Part shown: one piece after another, positions 24,949 through 35,412 of the stretch
How positions within the stretch are numbered: position 1 is the stretch's first letter
Layout of the letters: the number at the start of each line of letters is the position of its first letter
NCBI GenBank assembly: GCA_012735395.1
Contig: JAAYHN010000039.1
Coordinates: forward strand, 1 to 40,305
Direction of reading: 5' to 3'
Source: Alcaligenaceae bacterium
Lineage (GTDB): Bacteria; Pseudomonadota; Gammaproteobacteria; Burkholderiales; Burkholderiaceae_B
Length of the DNA stretch: 40,305 bases
Notes under the pieces: model-generated
The model's input: the letters and a program-made list of their open reading frames with translations, nothing else
What the model was told of the DNA's origin: nothing
Databases searched by the model: none
Translations under genes and position numbers: made by a program

Positions 24949-26361
24949 ATGACAACCCCTCAAGATATTCTGAAATTAATGAGTGAGCGTGAAGTCACTT
25001 TTGTTGATTTCCGTTTTACCGATACGCTTGGAAAAGAGCATCACATGACCGTTCCTTCCAAAATGGTCGATGAAGATAAATTTGAATCCGGTCAGGCATT
25101 TGACGGGTCATCCATCGCTGGCTGGAAAGGTATCGAAGCATCAGATATGCTCTTGATCCCCGATGTGAACTCCGCCCGGCTGGATCCCTTCCGCGAAGAG
25201 CCCACTTTGATTCTGACTTGTGATGTGGTGGAGCCGTCCGACCTCAAAGGGTATGACCGTGACCCCCGTTCATTGGCCAAACGTGCCGAGGCCTACCTGA
25301 AATCAAGCGGCTTGGGTGATACCGCCTATTTTGGTCCGGAGCCTGAGTTTTTTGTTTTTGATGGCGTGGCCTGGACAGATGATATGTCTGGCTGCTCATT
25401 CAAAATCAAATCAGATGAGGGTTTCTGGTCGCGGGGGATTGAGTCGGAACATGGCAATCATGGTCATCGCCCACGTGTCAAAGGGGGGTATGTGCCTGTT
25501 TCACCGGTAGATTCTTTTGGCGATATGCGTTCTGAAATGAGCCTGTTGCTTGAACAGCAAGGTGTCCCGGTTGAAATTCATCACCATGAAGTTGCCGGTG
25601 CCGGCCAGCTGGAAATCGGTACCAAGTTCAGTACGTTGGTAGAACGCGCCGACTGGAACCAGATTCTGAAATATACCATTCATAACGTGGCGCATGTGTA
25701 TGGCAAAACAGCCACTTTCATGCCCAAGCCAATTGTGGGTGATAATGGTTCAGGCATGCATGTTCACCAGTCTATCTGGAAAGACGGCCAGAACCTGTTT
25801 GCCGGTAATGGTTATGCCGGTCTGTCCGAGTTCGCCCTGTATTACATTGGTGGCATTATCAAGCATGCACGTGCGCTTAATGCGATTACCAACCCGGGTA
25901 CCAACTCATACAAACGCCTTGTGCCGCATTATGAGGCACCTGTAAAACTGGCCTATTCAGCCCGCAACCGTTCTGCTTCCATTCGTATTCCCTATGTAGG
26001 CAACCCTAAAGGGCGTCGCATTGAAGCCCGTTTCCCCGATCCATTGGCCAACCCGTATCTGGCATTCTCCGCCTTGATGATGGCCGGTCTGGATGGGGTA
26101 CAAAACAAAATTCATCCGGGTGACCCGGCAGATAAAAACCTGTACGATTTACCGCCTGAAGAAGACAAGCAAATTCCAACAGTGGCCGCTTCACTGGAAG
26201 AGGCGCTGGCCGCCCTGGATAGCGACCGCGAGTTCCTGACCCGTGGTGGTGTGTTCAGCAATGATATGCTGGATGCCTACCTTGAGCTGAAAATGCAGGA
26301 AGTGACCCGTTTGCGCATGACAACACATCCGGTTGAGTTTGACCTGTATTATTCGCTTTAA
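24949..26361 (+). CDS. glnA: Type I glutamine synthetase
   Basis: [32 protein letters not shown]...[12 protein letters not shown]...[34 protein letters not shown]. Confidence 0.97.
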   Translation: MTTPQDILKLMSEREVTFVDFRFTDTLGKEHHMTVPSKMVDEDKFESGQAFDGSSIAGWKGIEASDMLLIPDVNSARLDPFREEPTLILTCDVVEPSDLKGYDRDPRSLAKRAEAYLKSSGLGDTAYFGPEPEFFVFDGVAWTDDMSGCSFKIKSDEGFWSRGIESEHGNHGHRPRVKGGYVPVSPVDSFGDMRSEMSLLLEQQGVPVEIHHHEVAGAGQLEIGTKFSTLVERADWNQILKYTIHNVAHVYGKTATFMPKPIVGDNGSGMHVHQSIWKDGQNLFAGNGYAGLSEFALYYIGGIIKHARALNAITNPGTNSYKRLVPHYEAPVKLAYSARNRSASIRIPYVGNPKGRRIEARFPDPLANPYLAFSALMMAGLDGVQNKIHPGDPADKNLYDLPPEEDKQIPTVAASLEEALAALDSDREFLTRGGVFSNDMLDAYLELKMQEVTRLRMTTHPVEFDLYYSL

Positions 26362-26392
26362 TTTTAAAATGTAACTGTCCAGGAGAAAATTT

Positions 26393-27490
26393 ATGTTGTC
26401 CAAAGAGTTTTCTCCTGTGTCGGTTCATGATTGCAAGGCACTTGACCTGCTTGCCACTTCCGTTTTCATGCTGGACCAGAACGGATGCATTTGCTGGGTT
26501 AACAATGCGGGCCAGAATTTGCTGGAGCGCTCGGCCCGTTCACTGCAGGGCTTGGCTGCAAGGCACTTGTTTGAAGAATCAGATGTTTTTGCACATGCTT
26601 TCGATGCTATTTTAAATGAGCATTTCAGCTCGCTCGGCTTGCTTGCCGGTATTCAAAAAACGCCGGGACAAAACCCCGAAAAACTGCTGGTTAATGTTAC
26701 CTTGCAGCGCCTTTCTTATACACCCTGGAGCGTGATTCTTGAACTCAGGGAAATAGAACAGCATACACTGGCCGAACGCAACGAGCGTTTAATTAAAGAG
26801 CTTGAGATTTATCAGGAAACCTTTCGCAATCTGGGACATGAGGTTAAAAACCCGTTGGGCGGGCTCAGAGGGGCAGCACAGTTACTTGAAATGGAGCTGG
26901 GTGACCCTTCCTTGCGTGAATATACACAGGTTATTATTGCCGAGGCAGACCGGCTGCAAGAACTGGTAGACCGTTTAATCAGGCCGGGGCAGGGCAATTT
27001 GAATTTATCGCTTATTAATATCCATGAAATATGCGAACGTGTCTGGGCATTGTTAAAGGCGGAGTATCGTGATGATATTACGCTAGTGCGTGACTACGAT
27101 GCGTCGGTTCCCGAAATGAAGGCCGATATGGCAAAACTGCTGCAGGCCTATCTGAATATCGCGAGAAACGCGGCCCAATCCTTAATGGGCAGCAAGATCA
27201 GGGATAAACCATGCATTACTTTACGAACCCGGATACTGAACAGGCATTTATTATTGAATAAAATACACCGGCTTGTAGTGGTGGTTTCTGTTATTGATAA
27301 TGGTGCCGGCGTGCCGGAGCAGTTGCATGACCGTATATTCCATCCACTGGTTACCGGGCGTCCTGATGGCACCGGTCTGGGATTAAGCCTGGCACAGGAT
27401 TTCGTACGTCAACACGGCGGTTTGATAGAGTTTGATTCCGTACCGGGAAGAACAGAGTTCAGGATGTTATTGCCTCTGGAAAACAGGTAA
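26393..27490 (+). CDS. glnL: Nitrogen regulation sensor histidine kinase NtrB
   Basis: PAS-like N-terminus; H-box NLGHEVKNPLGGLRGAAQLLEMEL; ATPase motifs IDNGAGVP and GTGLGLSLAQDFVRQHGG. Confidence 0.94.
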   Translation: MLSKEFSPVSVHDCKALDLLATSVFMLDQNGCICWVNNAGQNLLERSARSLQGLAARHLFEESDVFAHAFDAILNEHFSSLGLLAGIQKTPGQNPEKLLVNVTLQRLSYTPWSVILELREIEQHTLAERNERLIKELEIYQETFRNLGHEVKNPLGGLRGAAQLLEMELGDPSLREYTQVIIAEADRLQELVDRLIRPGQGNLNLSLINIHEICERVWALLKAEYRDDITLVRDYDASVPEMKADMAKLLQAYLNIARNAAQSLMGSKIRDKPCITLRTRILNRHLLLNKIHRLVVVVSVIDNGAGVPEQLHDRIFHPLVTGRPDGTGLGLSLAQDFVRQHGGLIEFDSVPGRTEFRMLLPLENR

Positions 27491-27529
27491 GGTTCCAGGT
27501 TTGAGAATGCTATGTCACGGAGTATGTAA

Positions 27530-29062
27530 ATGAATAAGGTATGGATCATTGATGATGACCAGGCTATTCGATGGGTTCTGGACAAAGCTTTGCAAAAAGC
27601 CCAAATGCTGCCTCGTTGCTTTAGCCGGGTAAATGAATTATTAAAAGCACTTGAAACAGACAAACCCGATGTTTTAGTGACAGATATCCGGATGCCGGAA
27701 ATGTCCGGTCTTGATTTATTGAAAAAAGTCAGGCAAAAATATGCTGATTTAAACGTGATCGTTATGACAGCCTATACCGATCTTGATAGCACGGTGACTG
27801 CTTTTCAGGAAGGTGCTTTTGACTATCTGGTGAAGCCGTTTGATATCAATGAGGCGCTTGCCCTGATCCAGCGTGCCTGTGAGCAGGCAAGCGCGATTGT
27901 GACAGACACTTCTGCAAATCATGGTGTCAATGATCCAGACTTTGACAAAATGATGACGCAATCTTCCTCCAAGGCGATGCAGGAAATTTTTCGTGCAATA
28001 GGCCGTTTGGCCCCCTCAAAGGTAACGGTACTAATTACAGGCGAATCAGGGACCGGTAAAGAGTTGATTGCCCTTGCGGTTCATAAGCATGGTAATCGTG
28101 CAAACAAGCCCTTTGTCGCGCTTAACGCTGCCGCTATTCCCAGGGATTTGCTGGAAGCGGAGTTGTTCGGCCATGAGCGGGGGTCGTTTACGGGGGCTAG
28201 TAATTTACGCCGGGGCCGATTTGAAGAGGCCAATGGTGGCACGCTGTTTCTTGATGAAATCGGTGATATGCCCCTGGAGTTGCAAACCCGTTTATTGCGA
28301 GTGCTGGCGGAAGGCAGTTTTTACCGGATAGGGGGAACCCAGCCGGTCAATGTAGATGTACGGATTATTGCCGCAACCCATCAACCGCTGGAAACCCGGG
28401 TAGAGCAGGGGACATTCAGGGAAGATTTATTTCATCGGCTGAACGTAATACGTTTGCGTATTCCCCCTTTAAGAGAGCGTAAAGAAGATATTCCACGTTT
28501 GGCACGACACTTCCTGAAGCTTTCATCGGCCAGCCTTGGGGTTCCAGCCAAACAGTTAAGCCAGGAAGCGATGGACATCCTGCAAGGTTTTGATTTTCCG
28601 GGCAATGTCAGGCAGCTGGAAAATTTTTGCCATTGGTTAACAGTCATGTCACCGGCTAAAATAATTGAAAAAACAGACTTGCCGCCTGAGCTGCTAAGTA
28701 GCTTGAGTATGCATGGTGGTTTAGCGGATAGTGTAGATAGCCCAAGGCCGTTACAGGTGGCCAGTTTTAACCGGCAAGCAGGTAAACCATCTGATGCCGG
28801 GAACGCTTCTGCCGGAATACAATTTGAACATCAGGCAATATCAGATAACTGGTTATCATTGCTGGAAAAAGAAGTTGAAATGCGGCTTGCTCATGGCAAT
28901 ACAGAAATTATGCTTGAGTTAACCCGTGCATTTGAAAAAACGGTATTGGAAACCACCCTTAAAAACTGTCGGGGAAGACGGGTTGATGCCGCCGCCCGGC
29001 TGGGCATTGGCCGCAATACAGTTACCCGAAAGCTTAAAGAGCTGGGGCTGGAAGATAATTGA
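27530..29062 (+). CDS. glnG: Nitrogen regulation response regulator NtrC
   Basis: [18 protein letters not shown] receiver; sigma-54 AAA+ [17 protein letters not shown]-type loop (GSFTGA), [24 protein letters not shown]; Fis-type HTH at C-terminus. Confidence 0.96.
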   Translation: MNKVWIIDDDQAIRWVLDKALQKAQMLPRCFSRVNELLKALETDKPDVLVTDIRMPEMSGLDLLKKVRQKYADLNVIVMTAYTDLDSTVTAFQEGAFDYLVKPFDINEALALIQRACEQASAIVTDTSANHGVNDPDFDKMMTQSSSKAMQEIFRAIGRLAPSKVTVLITGESGTGKELIALAVHKHGNRANKPFVALNAAAIPRDLLEAELFGHERGSFTGASNLRRGRFEEANGGTLFLDEIGDMPLELQTRLLRVLAEGSFYRIGGTQPVNVDVRIIAATHQPLETRVEQGTFREDLFHRLNVIRLRIPPLRERKEDIPRLARHFLKLSSASLGVPAKQLSQEAMDILQGFDFPGNVRQLENFCHWLTVMSPAKIIEKTDLPPELLSSLSMHGGLADSVDSPRPLQVASFNRQAGKPSDAGNASAGIQFEHQAISDNWLSLLEKEVEMRLAHGNTEIMLELTRAFEKTVLETTLKNCRGRRVDAAARLGIGRNTVTRKLKELGLEDN

Positions 29063-29065
29063 TTA

Positions 29066-29836
29066 CTAACGTAAAAATGCCTGCTCACGCAAGGCAGACA
29101 GGCTGTCACGCCGGATAAAGTCACTGACTTCCTGGCTATTGGGATTGTTTTTCAGCTCATTGGGCGTTGACCATTGCAACAGCTTGCCATGGCTCATGAT
29201 ACCGATTTTGTCTGCGATGGCAAAAGCCTCGGCCTGGTTATGAGTGACCAGAATGGCACTTAATTTGTTTTCTTTCAGTATTTCCCTTACCTCAAACGCC
29301 AGTTTTTCACGGGTATCGGTATCCAGATTTGAGAAAGGTTCGTCAAGTAATAAAATTTTAGGGGTTGGTGCTATGGCGCGCGCCAGCGCAATGCGCTGCT
29401 GTTGCCCGCCTGACAGTTCATGTGGGTAACGCTTGCGGGTATCTGCCAGATCAATCAGTTCAAGCATTTGCGCGGTGCGTTCTTTTATATAAGATTTGCC
29501 TTTTTTATGCAGCCCGAAAGCAATGTTTTGTTCTATGGTTAAATGGGGAAATAAGGCGTAATCCTGGAACATCATGCCAATGTGGCGGTTTTCAGGTTCC
29601 ACCATTTTTTCAGGCCTGGATAATATAATGTTGGCCAGCCTTATTTCACCCGCATAAACGGGTTCGAACCCGGCTATGGCACGCAATACCGTTGTTTTTC
29701 CACAGCCCGAAGGGCCCAGCAGGCACCCAATTTCACCGTCTTCAAGGCTAAGGGAAAAGTTTTCTACAATCACTTTCAACTGGTTTTGCTGTGGGTAAGC
29801 CAGTTTGATTTTATCCAATACAAGAAGCTGATTCAT
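29066..29836 (-). CDS. fbpC: Iron(III) ABC transporter ATP-binding protein
   Basis: LLGPSGCGKTTVLRAIAGFEPVYAGEI, LSGGQQQRIALARAIAPTPKILLLDEPFSNLD. Confidence 0.88.
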   Translation of the reverse strand: MNQLLVLDKIKLAYPQQNQLKVIVENFSLSLEDGEIGCLLGPSGCGKTTVLRAIAGFEPVYAGEIRLANIILSRPEKMVEPENRHIGMMFQDYALFPHLTIEQNIAFGLHKKGKSYIKERTAQMLELIDLADTRKRYPHELSGGQQQRIALARAIAPTPKILLLDEPFSNLDTDTREKLAFEVREILKENKLSAILVTHNQAEAFAIADKIGIMSHGKLLQWSTPNELKNNPNSQEVSDFIRRDSLSALREQAFLR

Positions 29837-29841
29837 AATGT

Positions 29842-31515
29842 TTAGTAATTTGATTTGAGCTGGGATTTTGCCAGTATGATGACGGGAAACAGGCCAACCA
29901 GAACAATAATAAGTGCTGCAATCGCACCTTCTTCATAAGTGCCCCGGGCCGCTTCGGCATACAGCCAGGTAGACAGGGTTTCAAAATTCAGCGGGCGCAA
30001 CAACAGGGTGGCGGAAAGCTCTTTCATGGCGTCAACAAAAATTAATAAGGATGCCGCCCCTATGGCGGGTGTTAACAATGGCAGATGGATTTTAAAAAAA
30101 GTTTGCCGTGAAGATTGCCCCAGGATTCTGGATGCCTGTTCCAGTGAGGGCGGAATACGGGAAAGCCCGGCTTCAATGCCGCCAACGGAAATGGCCAGAA
30201 AACGGATAACATAGGCAACGACAATGCCGCTCATGCTGCCCATAATGTATAGCTGGGGTGGCAAACTGAATAAAAAGCTCATGCTGTTGGATATGGAGGT
30301 ATCCAGAATGGCATAGGGGGTAAGCAGGCCAATGGCCAATACCGTACCGGGAATGGCATAACCAAGACTGCTTGTGCGTGAAATTAGCTTACCTGCCCTG
30401 AAGTGCGGATTACGCACAACCCATGCAATAAGAAGGCCAAGCATAACGGTTATAAATGTAGCCACGGCAGCCACACTGATGGTGTTAATGGTGCCACGAA
30501 TAAGGTCGTTTGAAACCGTGCCGGTTTCTTCCAGCCGTTTTACGCTTTCCGATACAAGATAAATGGCGGGAATAATAAAACCGCATATTACAGGAAACCA
30601 GCCCAGGGCCATGGCAATAAGGGCATGGGTGCCATGCAGCTTTTGTGGCTGGATGGGATGCATTTTTTGTGTATTTGAATAACGTTGTTTGCGGCGACCG
30701 TAACGCTCAATCCATATTAAGGAGGTCACCACAATTAACATGAAAATGGCGATTTGTGCCGCACCCGCCAGGTTTGAGCGGGAAATCCAGGTGGTGTAAA
30801 TGGAAACGGTCATGGTTTGGATACCCAGAAACTCTGAGGCACCAATATCATTTAAGGTTTCAAGCAGGGCAAGGCTGATGCCCACTGCAATGGCTGGGCG
30901 TGCCATGGGAATAATAACCCGGTAAAAAGCCTGGCGGCGGGTACATCCCAGTATGCGGGCTGCTTCTATTAAATTGGCCGCCTGTGTCATGAACATGACC
31001 CGGGTACTTAAATAAACATAAGGATACAGGACAAAGCCCAGCAAAATAATGGCGCCTCCCATGGAGCGGATATCCGGGAGCCTGAATTGGCGGGGAGAGC
31101 TATAACCCAATATGTCACGTATGATGGACTGAATGGGGCCCAATGGATGCATGACATCAAGATAGGCAAATGCCATGATATAAGTGGGTACAGCCAATGG
31201 TAACAGCAACGCCCACATTAAAATTGAGCGGGTGGGAAACTGGTAGGCCGTTGTAAGCCATGCGCTTCCGGTACCCAACAGGGCTACAACAATAGCGACC
31301 CCAATAAGCAGGATGAGTGTATTGCTTAAAGAATTGGGAATGACATTTTCAAGTAAACCGGCCCAGTGTTCAAAACTGCCAGACATGGCATGCCATAGCA
31401 GGGTCAGTACCGGAGCAAGCACACAAAAAGCAACAGCTATGGCAATATATGTTGTTGTGCGATTGAAAGAATGTGTTTTTTTTAAGCTTGGCTGTTGCAA
31501 AGTGGTTTGTGGCAT
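29842..31515 (-). CDS. fbpB: Iron(III) ABC transporter permease (fused two-unit permease)
   Basis: Multi-TM protein with two EAA-type loops (EAARILGCTRRQAFYRVIIPMARPAI and EQASRILGQSSRQTFFKIHLPLLTPAI). Confidence 0.9.
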   Translation of the reverse strand: MPQTTLQQPSLKKTHSFNRTTTYIAIAVAFCVLAPVLTLLWHAMSGSFEHWAGLLENVIPNSLSNTLILLIGVAIVVALLGTGSAWLTTAYQFPTRSILMWALLLPLAVPTYIMAFAYLDVMHPLGPIQSIIRDILGYSSPRQFRLPDIRSMGGAIILLGFVLYPYVYLSTRVMFMTQAANLIEAARILGCTRRQAFYRVIIPMARPAIAVGISLALLETLNDIGASEFLGIQTMTVSIYTTWISRSNLAGAAQIAIFMLIVVTSLIWIERYGRRKQRYSNTQKMHPIQPQKLHGTHALIAMALGWFPVICGFIIPAIYLVSESVKRLEETGTVSNDLIRGTINTISVAAVATFITVMLGLLIAWVVRNPHFRAGKLISRTSSLGYAIPGTVLAIGLLTPYAILDTSISNSMSFLFSLPPQLYIMGSMSGIVVAYVIRFLAISVGGIEAGLSRIPPSLEQASRILGQSSRQTFFKIHLPLLTPAIGAASLLIFVDAMKELSATLLLRPLNFETLSTWLYAEAARGTYEEGAIAALIIVLVGLFPVIILAKSQLKSNY

Positions 31516-31529
31516 TATTTCAAATGATA

Positions 31530-31560
31530 AAAGGCGATACGCTGTTAATGTATCGCCTTT
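31530..31560. terminator. Intercistronic hairpin between the binding-protein and permease genes
   Basis: AAAGGCGATAC(31530-31540)...GTATCGCCTTT(31550-31560) perfect 11-bp stem. Confidence 0.65.
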
Positions 31561-31581
31561 ATTGTAATGAAAGTTACGGAA

Positions 31582-32637
31582 TTAGTTGTCGAAACCCACC
31601 TTGTCGACTAATTCGCTGGCCTGTTTGCGGTATTTTGCAATTTCGGTTACTGGCAGGCTGTCTACCTTGAGTTCACCAAAAGAAGCAACAACCGGGTCCA
31701 GTTCCACACCTTTACGGATAGGGTATTCATAATTGGTTTTTGAATACATGGATTGTGCTTTTTCTGAAACCAGGAACTCTAGCAGCTTGATGGCATTTTC
31801 TTTGTTGGGTGAATGTTTGGCCAGTGCAGCGCCGGTAATGTTGACGTGCGTACCGCCATCTTTGACGCTGGCAAAGGTTGGGCGAATAACTTTAATAGCT
31901 TCACCCCATTTGTATTGTTCGTTGTCGGGTTTGGCGTTTTTCATGCGGCCCACGTAATAGGCATTGCCAATGCCAATATCACAAATGCCCCCTAAAATAT
32001 CGCGGGCTACTTCACGGTCACCGCCTGCAGCCTTGCGAGCCAGGTTATTTTTGACGCCTTTAAGCCACGCTTCGGTTTTTTCAGGGCCATCGTGGGCAAT
32101 CATGGCGGCAATCAGGCTGGTATTGTAAGGGTGCTGGCCTGAACGGATACAAATTTTGTTTTTCCATTTGGGGTCTGCCAGTTCTTCATAGGTAATTTCT
32201 TTCAGGTCCAAATCATTGGCCACATATAAAACACGGTCACGCAATGAAAAAGCAAACCATTTGTTATCGGGTGCACGCAGGTTGGCGGGAATAATGTCAA
32301 GCAATGCCTGGGACTGGACTGGCTGGGTCAGGTCCTGGTCAACCACGTCAAGCAGTTTGCCAATATCAACTGTCATCAGGACATCGGCTGGTGATTTATC
32401 GCCTTCTGATTTGATACGCTCGGGCAGGCCGTCTTTAATAAAGACCGTATTGGCCTTGATACCGGTGTCCTGTGTAAAAGCGTCCAACAGGGGTTGGATT
32501 AATCGCGGTTCGCGGGTAGTGTAAAGGTTGACTTCTTCTGCGGCAAAAGCGGAAGAAATGCCTGTTAATGTACTGATCGCGAAAAAACCACCAAGTAGTG
32601 CTTGTTTATGTTTCATGAGTTTAGGCCCAATTTGCAA
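31582..32637 (-). CDS. fbpA: Iron(III) ABC transporter periplasmic binding protein
   Basis: AEEVNLYTTREPRLIQPLLDAFTQDTGIKANTVFIKDGLPERIKSEGDKSPADVLMTVD...; FbpA-like family with signal peptide. Confidence 0.9.
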   Translation of the reverse strand: MQIGPKLMKHKQALLGGFFAISTLTGISSAFAAEEVNLYTTREPRLIQPLLDAFTQDTGIKANTVFIKDGLPERIKSEGDKSPADVLMTVDIGKLLDVVDQDLTQPVQSQALLDIIPANLRAPDNKWFAFSLRDRVLYVANDLDLKEITYEELADPKWKNKICIRSGQHPYNTSLIAAMIAHDGPEKTEAWLKGVKNNLARKAAGGDREVARDILGGICDIGIGNAYYVGRMKNAKPDNEQYKWGEAIKVIRPTFASVKDGGTHVNITGAALAKHSPNKENAIKLLEFLVSEKAQSMYSKTNYEYPIRKGVELDPVVASFGELKVDSLPVTEIAKYRKQASELVDKVGFDN

Positions 32638-32797
32638 ATGAGAACTATTATAAGAAATAATAAAATTAGAATTAAATAGTAAAATCTATTATTCTTCAAG
32701 TAAAGAAAATCTATCTTTGTGTATATATTTACAGTATTATTTAATGGAATCTACTCAGTAACAAATGTATTATCAGTACAGAATGCGAGGTTTTTCC

Positions 32798-33187
32798 ATG
32801 ACAACGAAACAAATAATTCAAACAGACAAGGCCCCGGCAGCCATTGGCCCTTATTCCCAGGGTGTGATTGCACCTGTTGGCAGCACCGTTTATTTATCAG
32901 GCCAAATCGGGCTTGATCCATCAAATGGTGAACTGGTTTCAGAAAACTTTGAAGAACAGGTCAGGCAGGCTTTTGCCAATATGACGGCCATTATTCATGC
33001 TTCTGGCGGTTCATTGAACAGTATTGTCAAGTTAACGCTTTTTGTAACCGACATCGGCAATTTCGGCATTGTGAACTCTGTTATGTCAGAGCTTATTCCA
33101 CAGCCTTACCCGGCACGTTCTACCGTTGAAGTGAGCGCCTTACCCAAAGGGGCCCAATTTGAGGTTGAAGCCATTATTGTTATTTAA
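32798..33187 (+). CDS. ridA: RidA family enamine/imine deaminase
   Basis: IIQTDKAPAAIGPYSQGVIAPVGSTVYLSGQIGLDPSNGELV...PYPARSTVEVSALPKGAQFEVEAIIVI. Confidence 0.94.
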   Translation: MTTKQIIQTDKAPAAIGPYSQGVIAPVGSTVYLSGQIGLDPSNGELVSENFEEQVRQAFANMTAIIHASGGSLNSIVKLTLFVTDIGNFGIVNSVMSELIPQPYPARSTVEVSALPKGAQFEVEAIIVI

Positions 33188-33215
33188 ACGGTTCAGGTGG
33201 TAAATTAACAAGGCC

Positions 33216-35276
33216 GTGTCAAGCGTTACTTCACCAACAGCCAAGCCAGGATTAACCGAAAAAAAGCTTAAATCCCTTGGCCTGGAATATGATTTTGATT
33301 TTGTTCTTCATTTGCCATTGCGCTATGAAGACGAAACCGTTATACATAAAATCAGCCAGATTTATCCAGGAATGAGCGTTCAGCTGGAAGGGGTGGTAAC
33401 GCAGGTCAATGCCAGCCTCAAACCCCGAAAACAGTTAATTGCCACTTTCAAGGATGATACCGGGCAGGTTTCCCTGCGCTGGCTTCATTTTTACCCCAGT
33501 CAGCAAAAAATGCTTGAAAAGGGGGGCTTGATTCGAATCAGGGGTGAGGTCAGGGGCAGTTCTTTATGGGGGTTCGAGCTGATTCACCCCAAATTGAGCC
33601 GTGCCGGTGAAGCTTTGCCACAAACACTCACACCGGTTTATCCCACCACAGAAGGCCTTTCACAGCCCAGTATAAGGAAAGCGGTTACTGCGGCATTATC
33701 CCGGGTTCAGCTGGATGATTCTTTACCCGATGCTGTTTTGCAAAAATACAACTTGCCTGATTTTGCCCGCTCGGTTCAGGTTTTGCATAACCCACCGGTA
33801 GGCACTGATGCTTTTGAATTAACGCAAAAATCGCATCCGGCCTGGCTCAGGATCAAATTTGATGAGCTTTTGGCACAACAGTTGGCACTGGCAGCGGCAA
33901 GGGCGGCGAGGCAGGAAAAAAAAGCTTTTTCCATGAGCTTGCAACCTGGACAACTTGCCTTGGCCCTGTTAAAAAGCCTGCCATTTACGTTAACCGGGGC
34001 ACAAAAAAAAGTAATTGATGAAATCAATCATGACCTTGGACAGGCCTACCCCATGCATCGCCTGTTACAGGGTGATGTCGGGAGCGGAAAAACAATTGTG
34101 GCTGCCATGGCCGCTGCAACGGTTCTTGAAAATGGCTATCAGGTTGCTATTATGGCACCCACAGAAATTCTGGCCGAACAGCATTTCCTGAAAATGCGTC
34201 AATGGTTTGAGCCGCTAGGGGTGAAAGTCAGCTGGTTAAGCGGCAGCCTGACGGCAAAGCTTAAACAGGCCACGACAGATGAAATTGCAAATGGTGTGGC
34301 CCGGCTGGTGATTGGCACACAGGCCCTGATTCAGAAAAACATCGAATTTCATAAGCTTGGCCTGATGATTGTTGATGAACAACACCGCTTCGGGGTAGGG
34401 CAACGTTTAAGTTTAAGCCGCAAGGGAGAGCAGCTTCAGCAAAACCGGCACATGGTTCCGCACCAGCTGAACATGAGTGCAACCCCCATTCCCCGCTCTC
34501 TTGCAATGACTTTTCTGGCAGACCTTGAAGTCTCCGTTATTAATGAGCTTCCGCCTGGCCGGACCCCGGTCAAAACCAAGCTTTTTTCTGACAGTCGCAG
34601 AGATGAGCTTTTACAGCATGTACGTAAAGAAATACAAAACGGCAGGCAGGTTTACTGGGTATGTCCTTTGGTGGAAGAAAGCGAGGCCCTGCAATTACAA
34701 ACGGTGGTTGATACCCATGCCCGTTTGCAGGAAGAGCTAAACGATGTGCGTTGCAGCTTCTTGCATGGCCGAATGAATGCGCAGGAAAAAGCAGAGGTCA
34801 TGGCTGCTTTTGTTAAGCATGAGCTTGATCTCCTGGTTGCCACAACCGTTATTGAGGTTGGGGTGGATGTACCCAACGCTTCTTTAATGATTATTGAACA
34901 TGCCGAGCGTTTTGGGCTGGCACAGCTACACCAGTTACGCGGCAGGGTGGGCAGGGGGCAGGCCGCTTCATTATGTGTGCTGCTTTACCAGAAACCACTG
35001 TCGCAGCTTGCCTCCCAACGTCTGAAGGCTATGTACGAAACCAATGACGGTTTTGAAATTTCCCGTCGTGATCTTGAGCAAAGGGGGCCTGGCGAATTTT
35101 TGGGGGTGCGCCAGTCAGGGCTGGCCATGCTTCGTTTCGCCGATATAGAAAAAGATGTGCAGATTGTTGATCAGGCCAGGGCGGTTGCCCAGGAATTACG
35201 CATTCATTACCCGGACTCTGTTGCAAAACATTTACATCGCTGGATGAGAGGAAAAGAAGATTACATTCGTACCTGA
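33216..35276 (+). CDS. recG: ATP-dependent DNA helicase RecG
   Basis: RLLQGDVGSGKTIVAAMAAA, LMIVDEQHRFGVGQR, MSATPIPRSLAMT, LLVATTVIEVGVDVPNASLMIIEHAERFGLAQLHQLRGRVGRG. Confidence 0.96.
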   Translation: MSSVTSPTAKPGLTEKKLKSLGLEYDFDFVLHLPLRYEDETVIHKISQIYPGMSVQLEGVVTQVNASLKPRKQLIATFKDDTGQVSLRWLHFYPSQQKMLEKGGLIRIRGEVRGSSLWGFELIHPKLSRAGEALPQTLTPVYPTTEGLSQPSIRKAVTAALSRVQLDDSLPDAVLQKYNLPDFARSVQVLHNPPVGTDAFELTQKSHPAWLRIKFDELLAQQLALAAARAARQEKKAFSMSLQPGQLALALLKSLPFTLTGAQKKVIDEINHDLGQAYPMHRLLQGDVGSGKTIVAAMAAATVLENGYQVAIMAPTEILAEQHFLKMRQWFEPLGVKVSWLSGSLTAKLKQATTDEIANGVARLVIGTQALIQKNIEFHKLGLMIVDEQHRFGVGQRLSLSRKGEQLQQNRHMVPHQLNMSATPIPRSLAMTFLADLEVSVINELPPGRTPVKTKLFSDSRRDELLQHVRKEIQNGRQVYWVCPLVEESEALQLQTVVDTHARLQEELNDVRCSFLHGRMNAQEKAEVMAAFVKHELDLLVATTVIEVGVDVPNASLMIIEHAERFGLAQLHQLRGRVGRGQAASLCVLLYQKPLSQLASQRLKAMYETNDGFEISRRDLEQRGPGEFLGVRQSGLAMLRFADIEKDVQIVDQARAVAQELRIHYPDSVAKHLHRWMRGKEDYIRT

Positions 35277-35375
35277 ACATGAGCTCATGATCTTGTTGAT
35301 TTAACGAAATTTAATGTTGATATTCAGTAAATTACAGTTTTATGTAGATGTTGATAGCTTTTTTTAGTTACAATG

Positions 35376-35390
35376 ATAGAGAAAATCTAT
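35376..35390 (+). promoter_or_regulatory. Candidate OxyR-type half-operator upstream of oxyR
   Basis: ATAG-agaaaat-CTAT (ATAG-N7-CTAT). A further ATAG lies 22 bp upstream at 35354, as in the consensus spacing, but the paired CTAT is absent. Confidence 0.4.
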
Positions 35391-35412
35391 TATTCAAGAA
35401 CTGGAAACGATA

